DNA of 48,437 nucleotides from Desulfococcaceae bacterium HSG8 (GCA_030378015.1 JAUCGG010000015.1:1-48437); one strand, 5' to 3'. Counted from the stretch's first letter, positions 25,164 to 34,055 are shown. A program made the numbers and translations. The notes: generated from the letters alone by a model not told the origin.

Positions 25164-26321
25164 CTATTTCACATAACTCCTCCACCAAAGCATCAGCACA
25201 GGCGATGTGAAGCGATAAAGCTTTTCCCCATCTGCTTTTGGAAGCCCGAAGATATAACCGTCAAATTCCAATGTCCTCATGACCACCGGATAATTTGTAA
25301 GATTATGTGCCTGGGCAATCCCCCTGATTTCCCCGACAGTCAGTTCATCCTTTCCGGTGAGTTCATCCAGGACCGCGAGTGCAAAAGGATATTCATTCTG
25401 ATCAAAAGTCTTTTTTAACCGGCTGTAATAATGTTCAAAATACATGTTATTCCGCATCTGGAATATGTTGGCAAAAGCCTTATCCGCGACAGCCTCATTC
25501 ACTGTTTTGCCTGTATTATCATATTCATCAATGAGTTCCTGCACAAGCAGTTGAATATGGAACGGTACAAACCATTCAATTTTATTCAAAAGGTGCCCGA
25601 TCACCCCTTGTTCATAAGAAACATTTTCATGATCAAGCAGTTTGCCGATAAATTCCCTGGCTTCTTCCTCACTCAAAGGCGTGATTTCAACAGTGTTCAG
25701 GTCGTTAATTTCCTTTGTCGCGTCCAGTTTTTCAGCCATCGTTGGCAGACCGATGGACCCTGTAAGAATAAAGCGGATATTTTCATTTGCCTGATGCCTG
25801 ATTTCCCGGTTGAACTGCAAAAACTGCTCTGCCTTTCCCTTACCGCTCTCCCTCAGGATATTTTCCACGGTCTGGGGAAATTCATCCACCATGATGACAA
25901 TTGTTTTTCCCCCGGTATCCAATTCTTTAAGAAGGGTTTTCAGTTCTTCGAACCAGTTCACCCTGGTTTCGGCAAATGCCAACGAAAAGTCCAACACACC
26001 GATTTCGTTTATTTTGCTTAAAAAACTGCCAATGGCTTCCAGGGACCTTGCGGAAATCGCTTTCAGCCTGTGCAGGGTGTCCATGATCAGTTTAAAGTAA
26101 TCTGCTTCATTAGTAACAGATTCCGTCATAATATACTTACATTCATACCCTTCCCTGGGATTATCTTCCAAATGCCGCATAATCGCTGTTTTTCCAACCC
26201 GCCTCGGTGCGGCCATAAACACATTCGAACCGGAATCCAGTCTCCTGTAAATGAGGTTGACAAGCTTGTCCCTTGGGAAAAAATCTTTACCTCTCGGTGT
26301 CTGCCCGACTATGTTTCTCAT
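25164..26321 (-). CDS. AAA ATPase, ORC/STAND-like, with C-terminal helix-turn-helix
   Basis: 385-aa ATP-binding protein. Walker A APRRVGKT (38-45), Walker B IVIMVDEFP (141-149), sensor-1-like FILTGSIGL (about 183), then lid helices and a C-terminal winged-helix segment (ELTVGEIRGIAQAHNLTNYP) ending in RFTSPVLMLWWRSYVK. The overall plan is that of prokaryotic archaeal-type ATPase proteins found in accessory regions. It may act as a regulator or nucleic-acid-associated switch; no partner enzyme is fused. ATG 26321 follows AGGAAAAAG. It is separated from the DUF6516 pair by a short palindrome, so they may share a transcript. Confidence 0.82.
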   Translation of the reverse strand: MRNIVGQTPRGKDFFPRDKLVNLIYRRLDSGSNVFMAAPRRVGKTAIMRHLEDNPREGYECKYIMTESVTNEADYFKLIMDTLHRLKAISARSLEAIGSFLSKINEIGVLDFSLAFAETRVNWFEELKTLLKELDTGGKTIVIMVDEFPQTVENILRESGKGKAEQFLQFNREIRHQANENIRFILTGSIGLPTMAEKLDATKEINDLNTVEITPLSEEEAREFIGKLLDHENVSYEQGVIGHLLNKIEWFVPFHIQLLVQELIDEYDNTGKTVNEAVADKAFANIFQMRNNMYFEHYYSRLKKTFDQNEYPFALAVLDELTGKDELTVGEIRGIAQAHNLTNYPVVMRTLEFDGYIFGLPKADGEKLYRFTSPVLMLWWRSYVK

Positions 26322-26395
26322 ATCTTTTTCCTCTCTGCACAGGTCAATCTTTTTTTGACAAATCCGAGCAACTTGTCAGAATTTATTTTCAGATA

Positions 26396-26510
26396 GTTAA
26401 CTGGTAGTACACCACTTTTTAAATCCGTCCCCCCCTTCATCGAGGATAACCCCTTTAAATTATTAAGAGCCTGAGGGGTGACGAACTTAAAAAGTGGTGT
26501 AGTAGTCATT
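26396..26510. repeat. partial C-rich palindromic repeat
   Basis: TACACCACTTTTTAAATCCG and its inverse ending AAGTGGTGTAGTAGT. The central C-rich arms are mostly deleted. The TPR gene stop lies inside it, so the last residues (DYYTTF) come from the repeat. Confidence 0.65.
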
Positions 26511-27983
26511 TCCCGGGATCTCCCGCACCTTCTTTTTTTCCGAATTTCTGCGTTCACTGATTCCGATCAGGATATCTTCAACAGTTTGAATAATATCTTC
26601 TATAACTGACTCTGTGTTTTGATAACTGAGAGTAATTTCATATAAAATACTTTTAAGGATACTTATTTCATTCAGCATGTTATGATAAATTCCCCGGGCT
26701 AATGCTTCTGTGTCCCTTAATTCATCTGCTGACCCGGTGTTGAATTGCCTGAAATACTCTTCACCGAACAGGTTTAAAGATAGCAGTTTCAACGCCTGGG
26801 CATACCTTGGGGATTCTTTGGTTATTTGCCGCAGCCTTTCAACAGCTTCTTCACTATATGGTCTTACTGCCAAAATATGCTGCGCCGCTTTTATCATCTC
26901 AGCATCTTTATCTTCGGAATTTTCAATGGCTAAATCAAAATACTTATTTCCCAGGGTTTCCGATTTGGCGAGGTAGTGAAGTCTTCCCAAATTCAGGTGT
27001 ACAAAGTTGAGATGATCCTGTGAGAGTTTATTTGTTTCTAATTTTTCCAACATTGATATGGCATCTTCAAATTTTCCTGTCCCTTCCAAAATTGCTGCGT
27101 AGAGAAATAATATCTTAGGTTTATAGGGGGCAATGGTTAAGGCTTTTTTTAAATTTTTAAGTGCTTCTGTAGTTCGACCTGTATTAGCTAAAATTACAGC
27201 ATAACTAGCCAAAGTCTTAGTATCATCAGGGTTGCTTTCCAAAGCCTGCTTAAACTTCTCTATCGCTAAATCATGCTGACCTAAGTCATATAAAGCTGAA
27301 CCATAATTATTTAAAGCTGTTGTATCATCAAGGTTAAGTTTCAAAACCCGTTGAAATTTTTCAATCGCTTCCTCATACTGATCTAAATTAGCTAAAGCTA
27401 AACCATAATTATTTAAAGCCGCCGTATCATTAGGATTAATTTTCAGAACCCGTTCAAATTTTTCAATCGCTTCCTCATGTCGAGCCAACTCATCTAAAGC
27501 TGAACCATAACTATTTAAAGCCATTGTATCATCAGGATTGATCTTCAGAACCTGTTGAAACTTCTCAATTGCCAAATTATGTTGACCTAAATTGTCTAAA
27601 GCTAAACCATAATTATTTAAGGCTGTTGTATCATGAGGGTTGATTTCCAAAACCTGTTGAAATTTTTCAATCGCTTCCTCATACTGGCCTGATTTAGCTA
27701 ACTCAATTCCATAATTACCCAACAATCCGATTGCACTCTCTAAAATATCTGTTTTTATTTCATGATCTGATGTTCTCTCTGCAATATAAATAAGGCTATC
27801 TGCAAGAAGCTCTGGGTTATTCTCCAGCTTTTCGCTCAAGATATTAAGTTGTGAATATGCTCTTTCAAATTCTTGTTTTTGAATCAGACGAACTATCTTC
27901 TTTTTTCGTTCATCAACTAATTTCAAACTTAATTTTTGCGATTCTGTTTTTCTTTTTCGTGGTTTTTTCTTTTTTTTCGTCAT
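26487..27983 (-). CDS. TPR-repeat protein
   Basis: 498 aa. A lysine/arginine-rich start (MTKKKKKPRKRKTESQK) leads to a helical region. At residues about 90-300 there are six or more 34-residue tetratricopeptide repeats (ALNNYGLALDNLGQHNLAIE, KFQQVLKINPDDT), strikingly uniform and so recently duplicated. The C-terminal 200 residues are helical without a recognised domain. It is a protein-interaction scaffold with no enzyme motif and no signal peptide. ATG at 27983 is preceded by AAGGACAAATCC. It lies upstream of the AAA ATPase on the same strand; the two could be co-expressed. Confidence 0.8.
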   Translation of the reverse strand: MTKKKKKPRKRKTESQKLSLKLVDERKKKIVRLIQKQEFERAYSQLNILSEKLENNPELLADSLIYIAERTSDHEIKTDILESAIGLLGNYGIELAKSGQYEEAIEKFQQVLEINPHDTTALNNYGLALDNLGQHNLAIEKFQQVLKINPDDTMALNSYGSALDELARHEEAIEKFERVLKINPNDTAALNNYGLALANLDQYEEAIEKFQRVLKLNLDDTTALNNYGSALYDLGQHDLAIEKFKQALESNPDDTKTLASYAVILANTGRTTEALKNLKKALTIAPYKPKILFLYAAILEGTGKFEDAISMLEKLETNKLSQDHLNFVHLNLGRLHYLAKSETLGNKYFDLAIENSEDKDAEMIKAAQHILAVRPYSEEAVERLRQITKESPRYAQALKLLSLNLFGEEYFRQFNTGSADELRDTEALARGIYHNMLNEISILKSILYEITLSYQNTESVIEDIIQTVEDILIGISERRNSEKKKVREIPGNDYYTTF

Positions 27984-28106
27984 TGGATTTGTCCTTAATC
28001 TTAATAGAATAAGCGGCTACACAGCAAGCAGATTATTTTCAAGGTGGGTCAGGGTTTCGGCACTTTTTTTCGTATGGCCGCATTCGAGCGGGACTTTTTA
28101 AGCTCT

Positions 28107-28313
28107 TCAAGAAATTTCTTGCTCGGTCTCAGCTCCGGCATTCTTCATATCCTCAGCAAACCATTCCGGAAATTCGGCTGTTCCGCTTTCCCTGGCTTCT
28201 CGGAGCTTCTCAAGCCCGTTGTCATTAAATCGGATACTTTTTTTTCGGGCCAGTATCATAGCTTCCAATAAATATCGTTCAATGTTTTCAATATGGTTAA
28301 GCTTATCTTCCAT
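28107..28313 (-). CDS. small hypothetical protein, possibly shortened by a frameshift
   Basis: 68 aa, from MEDKLNHIENIERYLLEAMI to ETEQEIS. GAGGGATAA precedes ATG 28313, a good ribosome site. After the stop, the next frame continues PSKKFLEELKKSRSNAAIRK to 28045, which is protein-like, so a one-base shift may have shortened an original of about 90 aa. The family was not recognised. Confidence 0.5.
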   Translation of the reverse strand: MEDKLNHIENIERYLLEAMILARKKSIRFNDNGLEKLREARESGTAEFPEWFAEDMKNAGAETEQEIS

Positions 28314-28357
28314 TTATCCCTCTTGAAATTAAAAATCCGAATTATTTACAGCAGCAT

Positions 28358-28490
28358 CAGTAGATAGAAAGTTTCCCGTAAACCTTAGTAAACAGTGGAT
28401 TTCGGGTTAAATTTTCCCCGGAATAACACCTTAACTGTCATTCCGATTTTAACCCGGAATCCACTGTTTACAAAAGTTTTAAATCTACTG
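28358..28490. mobile_element. MITE family B with 5-bp target duplication
   Basis: CAGTAGATAGAAAGTTTCC ... AAAGTTTTAAATCTACTG, with inner arms CCCGGAATCCACTG. AGCAT flanks both ends. Same family as 29820-30019. Confidence 0.8.
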
Positions 28491-28520
28491 AGCATATCAG
28501 AATCAGGCAAGATATCAACA

Positions 28521-28721
28521 TCAATTCATCAATTCAGACAGTGCTTCAATCTTTTTACTACCATACTTATGATGTCTGTCCACAATATACAGCATGTAGT
28601 AAATATTATCCGGTACTGTACCCTCCTGTGTCTCGCCGTTATCATGAGGTATTATCCAAGAGTTCTCTGGTGTTTCTTGCACGGTGAAAATCCCTGCCAA
28701 TTCATCTGGTAAAGGTGGCAA
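28521..28721 (-). CDS. small hypothetical protein
   Basis: 66 aa from a TTG at 28721 (AGGA five bases upstream). Composition (MPPLPDELAGIFTVQETPEN, IYYMLYIVDRHHKYG) is protein-like and has no repeat content. No family recognised, and the start is uncertain. Confidence 0.35.
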   Translation of the reverse strand: MPPLPDELAGIFTVQETPENSWIIPHDNGETQEGTVPDNIYYMLYIVDRHHKYGSKKIEALSELMN

Positions 28722-28816
28722 GGATTCCTGCCGGTTTAAATGCTGTCACGTTCAACTTCCGAAGCTTTGAAAACTTCGGAAGTTTTTTGTTACCGGGGAT
28801 CGCTGATCATAACCAG

Positions 28817-29527
28817 TTATGCAGAATGTTCAATCATCTCCTGCATTTTTTCCTGCATTTTTTTCTGCATCTTTCCAGTGACAGCCCCGCGATCATTATT
28901 TTTCAGTCTCTCTCCCAGGAGTTTTCCGGCATCTGCCGCAGCCCGCACCACATCGGGCTGTTTGGAGACATCCGGGATAATCTCCGGTGTGATTTTCACG
29001 CCTTCACCATACATGAAATAGGGCACGCCCACCTTGCAGGTTTCACCATACCCGCACGAATAACAGGCAGCCGCCCCCTGACCCACGACTTTGGCCGCGG
29101 TTTCGATGAAGCTGTACATAAAGAATTTTTCGATTTCATTAACCGGAAAAATACCGGTTTTCCCACCTACACCGACGGCGACTCCCAGCTTTCCCCATAA
29201 TGTATCCCTTTCCTGATGCCTGAACTGAAACCATCTTTCCAGGAAAGCATGGGTGATCCCGTTCAGAGTTGAGTAATAATTCGGTGCTCCGATAACGTAG
29301 GCGTCCGCTTCAGCGATTTTTTCCCGAAGCTCCGTCATATCATCCTTTACTTTGCATATATTGTCTTTTGCACATCCGAGACACGCTATACAGCCTGATA
29401 TTTTTTTGCCCCTTAAAGAAATCAGTTCATATTCACAGCCAGTATTTTCAAGCACGGTTTTAACGAGTTTATGAACGCCTGAAACTCCTTCTTTCCTAGG
29501 ACTTCCTGAAACTCCTAAAACTTTCAT
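28817..29527 (-). CDS. iron-sulfur flavoprotein (Isf/NADPH-dependent FMN reductase family)
   Basis: 236 aa. Flavodoxin-like fold opening with MKVLGVSGSPRKEGVSGVHK (FMN phosphate loop). It has the compact Isf cluster motif C-x2-C-x2-C-x5-C at Cys46/49/52/58, the GAPNYYSTLNG flavin loop, and a second cysteine group CYSCGYGETC at about 170. Family members pass electrons between ferredoxin and O2/peroxide or other acceptors in anaerobes. The C-terminal tail is repetitive and helical (KMQKKMQEKMQEM). ATG 29527 follows AAGGAAGA. It is monocistronic. The substrate cannot be read from sequence. Confidence 0.88.
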   Translation of the reverse strand: MKVLGVSGSPRKEGVSGVHKLVKTVLENTGCEYELISLRGKKISGCIACLGCAKDNICKVKDDMTELREKIAEADAYVIGAPNYYSTLNGITHAFLERWFQFRHQERDTLWGKLGVAVGVGGKTGIFPVNEIEKFFMYSFIETAAKVVGQGAAACYSCGYGETCKVGVPYFMYGEGVKITPEIIPDVSKQPDVVRAAADAGKLLGERLKNNDRGAVTGKMQKKMQEKMQEMIEHSA

Positions 29528-29797
29528 AAGATTCTTCCTTTATCTGTTTATGCGGAGTTCAAAGCTTGTTTTGTGAGTGTTCATAACTTTATTTTTACAA
29601 CAAATGCCTTGGTCTTCAGGCGACTCGGATTCACCGCCGGATTTGTCAATCCGACGGGAGCAAAAACGGGTGACCGCCGAAACGAAGATTAAGACCCAAC
29701 AAATCCTTACGAAACAAGCTTTGAACTCCGTTGAAAAGCTTAAAATTATAAGGTTGCTGATAACTTGAATAATGATAATATCAGAATATATTATATT
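29528..29797. other. intergenic with short palindrome
   Basis: Contains the CGGATTTGTCAATCCG palindrome type found also near 870, 1075, 25110, 33815 and 41490. No gene seen. Confidence 0.45.
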
Positions 29798-29798
29798 A

Positions 29799-30107
29799 AC
29801 GCGATGTGCAACCTATAATCAGTAGATCGAAAACTTTACGGTTAACCTTGTAAACAGTGGATTCCGGGTTAAAATCGGAAAACATCCGTTTTCCGATTTT
29901 CCCCGGAATGACGGATGCGGATATCGGATAAGATACTGTCATTCCGGGGAAAATTAAAAAACGGATGTTTTTTAATTTTAACCCGGAATCCGCTGTTTGC
30001 AAAAGTTTTCGATCTACTGATAATGCCACGAAGGCGCGAAGTCTCACGAAGGTTCTTTGTGGCATTATCTGTCTGTTTAAATTTAAAAAAAATTGCATAT
30101 GGCGTTA
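29799..30107. mobile_element. TGCAAC-family element interrupted by a family B MITE
   Basis: Outer ends ACGCGATGTGCAACCTATAA (29799) and TTGCATATGGCGTTA (about 30107). It is interrupted at 29820-30019 by a complete family B MITE flanked by ATAAT on both sides. Removing the inner element restores the usual CTATAATGCCACGAAGG sequence. Confidence 0.82.
29820..30019. mobile_element. MITE family B, nested copy
   Basis: 200 bp, ends CAGTAGATCGAAAACTTT and AAAGTTTTCGATCTACTG, with inner CCCGGAATCCGCTGTTTGC arms; 5-bp duplication ATAAT. Confidence 0.88.
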
Positions 30108-30180
30108 TGTTATTGATCTTCGTTTCGGTAATTTGTCTGAACCCGGATTTTCAGGATTAAAAGATAGGCAGGATTTACAA

Positions 30181-30233
30181 CTGTAGAACGACTTTTCAAG
30201 TCGTTCGGAACGATTTGAAAAATCGTTCTACAG
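30181..30233. repeat. long perfect hairpin (GTAGAAC family)
   Basis: CTGTAGAACGACTTTTCAAG pairs with its inverse ending GTTCTACAG. Sister hairpin at 42813-42865. Confidence 0.75.
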
Positions 30234-30306
30234 GAAAGTGTAAATTTTCGATCTGCTGAGTATGTATGGAAATAAAGAAGTGCAAAAGATAAGCCAAGTG
30301 GTCTTT

Positions 30307-30471
30307 TGCAATTAAAAGTGTCAGGTGTGCCCTCGTTCCCAAACTCCGTTTGGGAACGCAATTGCACGCAAAACTCCGTTTTGCATGTATGTATGGCAAA
30401 CAGAGTTTGCCGGACAGGTGTGTTCCCAAACGGAGTTTGGGAACAAGGACTTCCTAACATTTTTAATTGCA
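30307..30471. mobile_element. 165-bp multi-hairpin element, copy 1
   Basis: Ends TGCAATTAAAAGTGTCAGG and TTTTTAATTGCA. Inside are three short palindromes such as TCCCAAACTCCGTTTGGGA. An inverted copy lies at 43118-43277. The short open frames here and there are artefacts of these palindromes. Confidence 0.8.
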
Positions 30472-30690
30472 CCCCTTTTGCACTCCTTCTGACAGATATT
30501 GTTATGAATTATAAAAATACCTTGACTTTTTTCGCCAGATGTTGTCTTTATCTTTGTGATTGTTACAAAAAGCACTCATCAGATGTAAAAAAAAGTTATT
30601 TGTTATTTATTTTTGTAATACGATCAGGCCCGTGAAAACCGGCGGAGATTTACCGCAGAGGATCGCGGAGAGAATGCTGAGTGTTGGTCG

Positions 30691-30753
30691 CATCACGCAT
30701 CACGCATCACGTTTCACGTTTCACGTTTCACGTTTCACGCATCATGTATCACA
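30691..30753. repeat. nine-unit heptamer array before the membrane protein
   Basis: CATCACG x3, TTTCACG x4, CATCATG, TATCACA; ends 17 bases before ATG 30771. Confidence 0.92.
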
Positions 30754-30770
30754 TACCAAAGGGGGCAAAA

Positions 30771-31583
30771 ATGGCAAAGAAAGAACCGACGATAAGGATC
30801 AAGGTCAATGCGGAACGGATAATTTTGTATCTGTTTATTTTCTGCATTGCGACGGAAATTTTTCTCGTACTGATTGATGCTTTTATAAATTATGGAAAAT
30901 ATACGGATATTAATGCGATTCGCCGTCTCTGCAACATCGCCCGTGAAGACTCACTGGCCTCATGGTTCGGAACCACTCAGACATTTATGGCGGGCCTCAC
31001 CTTGTGGCTTATTGTCCTGATCCTGAGAAATACTCCGGCGTCTGGAAAGAAGGTACTCGGATGGTGTGTGATAGCAGGTTTTTTTACTTATATGGCAGTA
31101 GATGACGGGGCAGAAATACATGAACGTATGGGCACTGCTTTTGATGCCATTGCCGAATCAGGGGATTCATCCGCTGATTCTTCCTCGTGGATAAAAGATA
31201 TTGCCGATATCTTTCCGAGTTATTCCTGGCAATTGCTGTTCCTTCCTTTTTTCGGGGCTATGGGGTTATTTTTGCTCATATTTCTCTGGCATGAACTGAG
31301 TTGGAAAAAAACAAGAATACTGCTTATTCTTGCCCTTTCCTGCTTTGTATTGGCAGTGGGGCTGGATTTTATAGAAGGACTGGATAAGAAGCATCCGATG
31401 AATATCTATACGCTGATTAAGAAAAAATACGCGCTGAGAGGATATACAGTACGTCATTTTTCAAAATCCATAGAAGAGTTTATCGAGATGCTGGGAACCA
31501 CTTTTTTCTGGCTGGCCTTCATCACCTATGCTAAAAACTTAACGCGTAATGGCCTGTATTTTATTTTTCCGAAACGCCATTAA
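30771..31583 (+). CDS. polytopic membrane protein of unknown function
   Basis: 270 aa with about six hydrophobic helices (near 18-38, 66-85, 93-110, 155-178, 185-205, 240-260). A soluble loop after helix 3 carries acidic and histidine residues (DDGAEIHERMG) that could bind a metal or proton. I chose ATG 30771 because GGGGGC lies upstream and everything before it is a heptamer array. The C-terminus is basic (FPKRH). No family recognised; located in the inner membrane; no clear operon partner. Confidence 0.75.
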   Translation: MAKKEPTIRIKVNAERIILYLFIFCIATEIFLVLIDAFINYGKYTDINAIRRLCNIAREDSLASWFGTTQTFMAGLTLWLIVLILRNTPASGKKVLGWCVIAGFFTYMAVDDGAEIHERMGTAFDAIAESGDSSADSSSWIKDIADIFPSYSWQLLFLPFFGAMGLFLLIFLWHELSWKKTRILLILALSCFVLAVGLDFIEGLDKKHPMNIYTLIKKKYALRGYTVRHFSKSIEEFIEMLGTTFFWLAFITYAKNLTRNGLYFIFPKRH

Positions 31584-31703
31584 GCCAAAGATAAGCCGAG
31601 GGATCAATCCTTGGCTGAAAGCGGAAAAATCCCCCCGGCCCCCTTTAAAAAAGGGGGAGAAATGCCGGTTTCATCATTCGTTGTGACCGCCAGGTCATGG
31701 GAG

Positions 31704-31875
31704 TTCCCCGGAATGACAACTTAACCTGCTGTCATTCCGGGGAAAATCGAAAAACGGATGTTTTCCGGTTTTAACCCGGAATCCACTGATACTGTCATTC
31801 CGGGGAAAATCGGAAACGGATGTTTTCCGATTTTAACCCGGAATCCATTGTTTGCAAAAGTTTTCGATCTACTGA
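31704..31875. mobile_element. partial family B MITE replacing the end of a glutaredoxin gene
   Basis: Two CCGGGGAAAATC/GGATTCCGGGTTAAAA arms and the right end AAAGTTTTCGATCTACTG (in + strand order ending 31875). The left end is not intact. Confidence 0.65.
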
Positions 31876-32056
31876 ATATCATATTCATCATATTCAGCAA
31901 AAGAGCCTCCTTTTGACCGAAAAAATCTGATGCCTTTTTGCAATAAGGGCACCAGGTTGTTACGTAAAGCTCAACCTCGACATCGCTGTAATCATTCTTT
32001 AAAATTGCTGGCTCCTGAATCTGACTCAGCAACCTCCTCATAATCATCGCTTTCAT
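31869..32056 (-). pseudogene. truncated, frameshifted glutaredoxin
   Basis: From ATG 32056 the frame gives MKAMIMRRLLSQ and then VEVELYVTTWCPYCKKASDFF, a clear glutaredoxin active site (CPYC). The continuation RSKGGSFAEYDEYDIQ lies in the next frame and runs into the end of a family B MITE at 31875. Both a frameshift and a truncation are visible. Confidence 0.7.
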
Positions 32057-32164
32057 GAGCAGGAATGGTTTCACATCTGTCCCGGGGCAATAATCTTATT
32101 GCTTTATATAAAATCAGATAGTTATAAATATAACAATGTTGATTCAGATATCACGTTTCACGCA

Positions 32165-32425
32165 TCATTCTTCAATTCTGAATCTGTAGGCATATCTTTT
32201 AATCAGCCGGAACGTGGTGAAAAGGATCACTAAGACACTCATTATGATCAAAGCTATCGGAACCCCGATATGATCTTTATATTCAGGAAATTCATTTGTC
32301 ACCGATATTCCCACAAGGCTGAACATGAAGACTATGAACATGAAGATAATCACAATAAGGCACGCTGTTTCAGAGTCATACCAGGGGATAATTACTTTTC
32401 TGTACAGAGGTGATTCGAGCTTCAT
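32165..32425 (-). CDS. small two-helix membrane protein
   Basis: 86 aa. Two hydrophobic segments (ACLIVIIFMFIVFMFSLVGI and GVPIALIIMSVLVILFTTF) followed by a basic C-terminus (RLIKRYAYRFRIEE). ATG at 32425. The family is not recognised, but the strong membrane pattern and clean N-terminus support a real gene. Confidence 0.6.
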   Translation of the reverse strand: MKLESPLYRKVIIPWYDSETACLIVIIFMFIVFMFSLVGISVTNEFPEYKDHIGVPIALIIMSVLVILFTTFRLIKRYAYRFRIEE

Positions 32426-32504
32426 AATAATTCGGCTATCATAATAAAAATTTTTTGTAAAACTAAAAAGTGGTTGCGTTATGATTTACGACTATTACCC
32501 GTCC

Positions 32505-32672
32505 AATCATAAATCATAAATCATAAATCATAAATCGTAAATCATAAATCATAAATCATAAATCATAAATCATAAATCGTAAATCGTAAATCGTAAATCG
32601 TAAATCGTAAATCATAAATCGTAAATCGTAAATCGTAAATCGTAAATCATAAATCGTAAATCGTAAATCATT
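32505..32672. repeat. 24-copy heptamer array abutting a start codon
   Basis: Exactly 24 consecutive units of AATC(A/G)TA with a final AATCATT, ending at the base before ATG 32673. Mixed A/G units are in blocks, as expected from slippage duplication. There is no Shine-Dalgarno sequence in it. Confidence 0.95.
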
Positions 32673-33305
32673 ATGACACCTGATCATACTTATGTAATTC
32701 ATCGTTTATATGACCGGTTTAACCAGGATCAGAAGCAGGTTTTCTTTGTTATCGGGCCCAATCCGCGTGTCGGCGTTACTGATTGCTGCCTGAATATAGC
32801 GGCAGCAGCAACAGAACTGTTAGCTAATTATTCCGTACTGCTCGTTGATATGAATATTCATAACCCCGGTCTTTCCGAAATGGCGAAACGCCCTGAAAAA
32901 GGATGGATTCCCTGGCTTACGGAAAATAAATCCTTTTCCCTGGAAAAAGCGGTTTTACCCTGGCCAGGGGCTGATCATCTCAATTTCCTTCCCACAGGCC
33001 GAATAAAAGACTACAGGGATGTTGCCTCCCAGATGCCCCGCTGGCCTGATGTATTCGATACACTGAAAAAAGATTTCAATCTGATTATAGCGGATATTCC
33101 CGCGTTTTACCAGGGAACCGAAGCGCGGATTCTATGCAGGGCAGCAGACGATATCATGGTCGTTATAGAGGCTGATGCGACAAAGAGGTCGGTTGCCCGC
33201 CAGATGGTCAGGGAGCTGCGATCTATGGATATCCCGATTTTGGGGATATTATTTAACAAACGGAGATTTCACATTCCGCGATGGATACATCGGAGGCTTT
33301 TCTGA
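32673..33305 (+). CDS. ParA/CpsD-like P-loop protein with damaged Walker A
   Basis: 210 aa, MinD/ParA/BY-kinase fold: LLVDMNIHNPGLSEMA (Walker A' region), LIIADIPAF (Walker B), VIEADATKRSVARQMV, ILGILFNKRRF. The expected GxxGxGKT loop reads GPNPRVGVTDCC: the catalytic lysine is Val, so nucleotide hydrolysis is doubtful. The basic tail RRFHIPRWIHRRLF may contact membrane or DNA. The start lies right after a 24-unit heptamer array with no ribosome site, so a leaderless or altered start is possible. Resembles CpsD-like partners of polysaccharide export, but no such genes lie nearby. Confidence 0.75.
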   Translation: MTPDHTYVIHRLYDRFNQDQKQVFFVIGPNPRVGVTDCCLNIAAAATELLANYSVLLVDMNIHNPGLSEMAKRPEKGWIPWLTENKSFSLEKAVLPWPGADHLNFLPTGRIKDYRDVASQMPRWPDVFDTLKKDFNLIIADIPAFYQGTEARILCRAADDIMVVIEADATKRSVARQMVRELRSMDIPILGILFNKRRFHIPRWIHRRLF

Positions 33306-34055
33306 ATGTCAGTATATCTGAAAGTTTCCGGTAAACCCTGTTAAACAGCGGATTCCGGGTTAAAATTAAAAAACATCCGTTTTTTAATTTTTATATGAAA
33401 GGGTTCCCGTTCCCTTCGACAGGCTCAGGGAACGAACTATTCGGCTTTCATATTTCGTTGTGACGTCAGTTCATGGCCGTTTATATGAAAGTCAGTAATA
33501 ACGGAGTGCCAAACTTACAGTTTGGCATAGCGTAAGCGAGCGCAGCGAAGCTTACGTATACAGCGGTTTCATCATTCGTTGTGACCGTCAGGTGATTTCC
33601 AATAAAAAACATACCGGATCGAAGTTTGTAGTTCCGCCTTCAGGCGGTGTTATGCCGCCTGAAGGCGGAACTACAAACTGCACTTCATGATCTGCAGGTC
33701 ACAACGAATGAAAGTCTGTCGCGACTTCAGCAGAACTAGGTATCCGGGGATGGCCCTCATTCTCAGTTCGCTCCCTCAAATCCTTATGTTACTCAGTCAG
33801 CCTCATGCTGCTCGGTTCGGATTGACAAATCCGAACCCTTAGTGCTCCGTTTCAGAAATAATGTCAGGGTTATAAATTCCGCGAAGTGCAAAGCTTGCTT
33901 TGCGGAAATCCAGTAGTGGCGCAAAGCAAGCTTTGCACTCCTCCGTTTTAACCCGGACATTATTTCTGAAACAGAGTACTTAGGCGGGGGATTTGTCAAT
34001 CCCACGCGAGCGAGAAATTCTCAGGAGGGGCAAAAAACTGATTTTTGCACTCCGC
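33306..34055. other. repeat-rich intergenic region
   Basis: Holds a partial family B MITE (33311-33395), the word CCTTCGACAGGCTCAGGGAA common in bacterial REP-like DNA, a perfect hairpin at 33623-33679, and CGGATTGACAAATCCGAAC palindromes. No gene is seen. Confidence 0.55.
33623..33679. repeat. 25-bp perfect hairpin
   Basis: Arms 33623-33647 and 33655-33679 (AGTTTGTAGTTCCGCCTTCA and onward) pair without mismatch around a TGTTATG loop. A half copy lies near 40925. Confidence 0.85.

Noticed and set aside
28104..28109. UGA at the end of the 68-aa gene as another Sec codon
   Set aside because: Reading through gives no continued protein in that frame; the plausible continuation is in another frame, so a frameshift or true stop is better.
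30110..30635. Several short open frames on both strands
   Set aside because: They lie in the 165-bp multi-hairpin element and its flanks; the same peptides appear at 43056-43370, where the element recurs.
32505..32672. Heptamer array as a CRISPR-like or iteron origin
   Set aside because: Units are contiguous without spacers; no replication gene or DnaA boxes nearby, and the same period occurs in many other gaps.
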